This document shows positions 5,470-7,775 of a stretch of 7,775 bases of DNA, piece by piece. The translations under genes and the position numbers were made by a program. Each line of letters starts with the position of its first letter. The stretch's first letter is position 1. The notes beneath the pieces were generated by a model. That model was not told the DNA's origin. It did no database searches and saw nothing but the letters and a program-made list of their open reading frames with translations. Source of the DNA: Verrucomicrobiota bacterium (lineage in GTDB: Bacteria > Verrucomicrobiota > Verrucomicrobiia > Limisphaerales > UBA9464); NCBI GenBank assembly GCA_947464705.1, contig CANHYD010000102.1, positions 1 to 7,775 on the forward strand, in the 5' to 3' direction.

Positions 5470-7775
5470 TCAGGCCCCGCCCACGATGGAGATATCGATC
5501 GTGGAGTCCCGGTTGGGCAGGTCGATGACCAAGAGTTCAGCCTCCGGAGAGCTCGACGACTTGCGCAGAACGCCGTCGATGCGGATCCGGGCTTTGAGAG
5601 GCGTGTCCCAGAGGACGATTTTCCAGTGACGGATGCGGCTCGCGAACTTCCCCTGCGCGGCTCCGAAGTGCAGATGTGTGGTGCGACCATGCCGGCGCAG
5701 GGTGATGAGCCGTTGGTGGAACACTCCCGATTCGTGGTCTCGGGTGATTCCATCGTCTTCGTACCAATGCAGACACCCCTCTGGCCCCGGCCACACATGC
5801 AGCGTGAGGGTTTCGCCCGGAGGCTCTTGCGTGGAGTTGCGCACGGGCGCCAGGGGCAGAATGCCGCCGGCCCGGACATAGACCGGAATCCGATCCAGAG
5901 GTGTTTCGGCGAGCACAGACTTTCCGCCCACCTGGCGTTCGCCCGTCCAGAAATCGTACCAGACATCGTTGGGCAGATAGACGCTGCGGGCGGGGCACCC
6001 GGGTTCCAGCACCGGAGCGATCAGGAGATCTCTACCGAGCAGGAACTGAGAGTTGCAGGCCACGGCGACCGGATCGTTGGTGTACTGGTAGAGCAGGGGT
6101 CGAATCAATGGCTCGCCCTCAGTGGCTGCTCGCTGAGTCAGGCAGTAAAGGAGCGGAAGGAATTGATAGCGCAGGCGAAGGGTCTCCCGAGCAATGGCTT
6201 CCACCTCTGGACCGAAGGCCCAGGGTTCTTGATCCCGGGTGCCCAGGTTGCTGTGGTTGCGGAAATAGGGGGTGAAGGCCGCGAACTGAAGCCACCGCAC
6301 GAAGAGTTCCGGTGTGGCGTTGCCCAGGAATCCTCCGATATCGCCGCCGCAGAATGGGACTCCGCTCAGTGAGAGGTTCAGCAGCATGGGAACTGCGTCT
6401 CGGAGGTGATCCCAGTGGGAGGAGGTGTCTCCGGTCCAGACGATGGCGTGCCGCTGGATACCCGCATAGCCCGCCCGAGTGACCACGAAGGGACGCTCGT
6501 CGGGGCGATGCCGCAGGAGGCCTTCTCGGGAAGCCTGGGCCATGGCCTGCCCGTAGAGATTGTGAACGGCGGCATGGGGTTGCGGTCCCGCATCGGTCCG
6601 GTGCAGCGCGTCGGGGGGCAGGGTCTTGTCGGGCCGGGCGAAGTTGGCCGGCTCGTTCATGTCATTCCAGAGGCCTGCGACACCCTGTTCGAGCAGCGTG
6701 CGTTGTTCGTCTCCCCACCAGGTCCGGACTTCTGGTTTCAGAAAGTCGGGAAACCGCGCGAGGCCCGGCCAGACTTCGCCCCGATAATCCGTTGTACCAT
6801 CGGCTTCCCGCACAAAGGCCTCGTTTTGGATGCCGCGTTGGAGCACGGGAAATTCGGGGTCGTCCTTCACCGCGGGATCCACGATGGCCACGGTGCGGAT
6901 GCCCTGACGGCGGAGCTTGCGGGTCATCGAGGGCAATTGGGAGAACCCCGGCCCCGTGGTGAACACGCGGTAGGCATCCATGTGGTGGATGTCCAGGTAG
7001 AGGGCATCACAGGGTAGGTCCCGGCGTCGGAACTCTCGGGCCACGGCCTCGACCCGAGCCTGGGTTTCGTAGCTGTAGCGGGACTGGTGGTAGCCCAGAG
7101 CCCATTCTGGGGGCAGGGGCATGGTGCCAGTCCGTTGCGCATAGCGTTGCAGTACTGCCTCCACGGTAGGCCCCAGGAAGAGATGGAGATCGATGTCTCC
7201 GGAATCGGCCCGCAGTCGCCACTGGTCTGGATGCGACGATCCGAGATCCCAATGCTGACGGCTGGGATTGTCCCAAAACAGACCGGCCACCCGGCCGTGC
7301 CGCAGTGACAGGGCGAAGGGAACGGACACATACAACGAAGGCAGGGCCGGGTGGATGGCCGGAGCGTGGCCCAGGACGTCGATGTTCCAGAACTCGCGCA
7401 CAGACCCGCGGCGATCGAGGGTGCCCGTGACCTCGCCGAGACCGAAGAGCGACTCGTGCTCGATGAGATCCAAAGTCAGCTCAGGGGCTCCGTCGGCTGA
7501 GAATCCGGTCGAGCCGGGTCCGGCTGAGAAAACCTCGAATCCCTGAGCATCACTCAATTGCCAAGCGCCTCGGCGATCCCACGAAAAAACACCGCACTCG
7601 GTCGCCAGACAGGATCGGTTGCCCCTGCGCTGTGCGGCCGTTTCCGGGATCTCCCAGTTGGGCTCGATGAGGGCAGCAGAAGCCGGGACCGGAGGGGCAT
7701 CGACCCTCTCCAGACGCAGTCGGAAGACGTCCGGAGCCAGCGCCTCAATCCGGGCGTGGATGCCGGCGCGGGTAG
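5470..7775 (-). CDS. Glycoside hydrolase family 31, probable alpha-glucosidase (5' end beyond window)
   Basis: GH31 enzymes remove terminal alpha-linked glucose (or alpha-xylose) from oligosaccharides with retention. The frame is open to the right edge, giving 767 visible residues plus a partial codon, so the true start lies outside. A TTG at 7557 in this frame is internal: the 72 residues before it read as GH31 N-terminal beta-sandwich (ARIEALAPDVFRLRLER). Visible residues in order: GLGEVTGTLDRRG at 111-123; catalytic barrel from about 219 (LPPEWALGYHQSRYSYE); LYLDIHHMDAYRVFT near 258-272, with substrate-binding Asp261; nucleophile Asp371 in WNDMNEP; acid/base Asp449 in WTGDTSSHW; GVPFCGGDIGGF; RNHS at 505-508; then C-terminal beta domains from about 570, with YEDDGITRDHESG near 671. 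The DIHHMD and RNHS segments resemble alpha-glucosidases more than alpha-xylosidases. Whether it is exported cannot be judged without the N-terminus. The 427-bp repeat region separates it from the CE15 gene, so co-transcription is uncertain. Confidence 0.94.
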   Translation of the reverse strand, partial: TRAGIHARIEALAPDVFRLRLERVDAPPVPASAALIEPNWEIPETAAQRRGNRSCLATECGVFSWDRRGAWQLSDAQGFEVFSAGPGSTGFSADGAPELTLDLIEHESLFGLGEVTGTLDRRGSVREFWNIDVLGHAPAIHPALPSLYVSVPFALSLRHGRVAGLFWDNPSRQHWDLGSSHPDQWRLRADSGDIDLHLFLGPTVEAVLQRYAQRTGTMPLPPEWALGYHQSRYSYETQARVEAVAREFRRRDLPCDALYLDIHHMDAYRVFTTGPGFSQLPSMTRKLRRQGIRTVAIVDPAVKDDPEFPVLQRGIQNEAFVREADGTTDYRGEVWPGLARFPDFLKPEVRTWWGDEQRTLLEQGVAGLWNDMNEPANFARPDKTLPPDALHRTDAGPQPHAAVHNLYGQAMAQASREGLLRHRPDERPFVVTRAGYAGIQRHAIVWTGDTSSHWDHLRDAVPMLLNLSLSGVPFCGGDIGGFLGNATPELFVRWLQFAAFTPYFRNHSNLGTRDQEPWAFGPEVEAIARETLRLRYQFLPLLYCLTQRAATEGEPLIRPLLYQYTNDPVAVACNSQFLLGRDLLIAPVLEPGCPARSVYLPNDVWYDFWTGERQVGGKSVLAETPLDRIPVYVRAGGILPLAPVRNSTQEPPGETLTLHVWPGPEGCLHWYEDDGITRDHESGVFHQRLITLRRHGRTTHLHFGAAQGKFASRIRHWKIVLWDTPLKARIRIDGVLRKSSSSPEAELLVIDLPNRDSTIDISIVGGA

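Noticed and set aside
5440..5485. Possible terminator after GH31 (GGGCC/GGCCC inverted repeat spanning the stop)
   Set aside because: Only about five base pairs and no following T-run on the transcribed strand.
5283..5966. 227-codon minus-strand open frame crossing repeat copy 2 and the GH31 3' end
   Set aside because: Out-of-frame reading of GH31 that continues into the repeat; biased Arg/Ser/Pro composition and no domain.

Overview
The window comes from a GC-rich (about 60% G+C by eye), diderm bacterium. BamA shows an outer membrane. The enzyme mix (a secreted glucuronoyl-esterase-like CE15 enzyme, a secreted dienelactone hydrolase and a GH31 glycosidase) together with long structured intergenic repeats suggests a polysaccharide-degrading member of the PVC group, most likely Verrucomicrobiota. 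That placement is an inference from gene content, not from a marker phylogeny.

All five genes lie on the minus strand, so they are transcribed from the right end to the left end. From right to left: (1) a GH31 alpha-glucosidase-type enzyme whose N-terminus runs off the right edge (5470-7775); (2) a 427-bp gene-free region (5043-5469) with two near-identical 123-bp direct copies of a structured repeat and a 12-bp tandem repeat; (3) a secreted CE15-like esterase (3741-5042); (4) 49 bp further on, a secreted dienelactone hydrolase-family enzyme (2885-3691); (5) after a 180-bp gap, the replicative helicase DnaB (1241-2704); (6) only 6 bp after its stop, bamA, whose POTRA half is present and whose beta-barrel half runs off the left edge (1-1234).

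CE15 and the dienelactone hydrolase look like a two-gene unit exporting two alpha/beta hydrolases with different nucleophiles (Ser and Cys). GH31 upstream would act on released glucosides, but the repeat-bearing spacer probably separates it transcriptionally. dnaB and bamA are housekeeping genes, tightly spaced and probably co-transcribed.

No RNA gene, CRISPR array, transposase, phage gene or clearly novel protein system is visible. The least ordinary part is the repeat region: its copies keep internal complementarity, including one substitution pair between copies that preserves base pairing.
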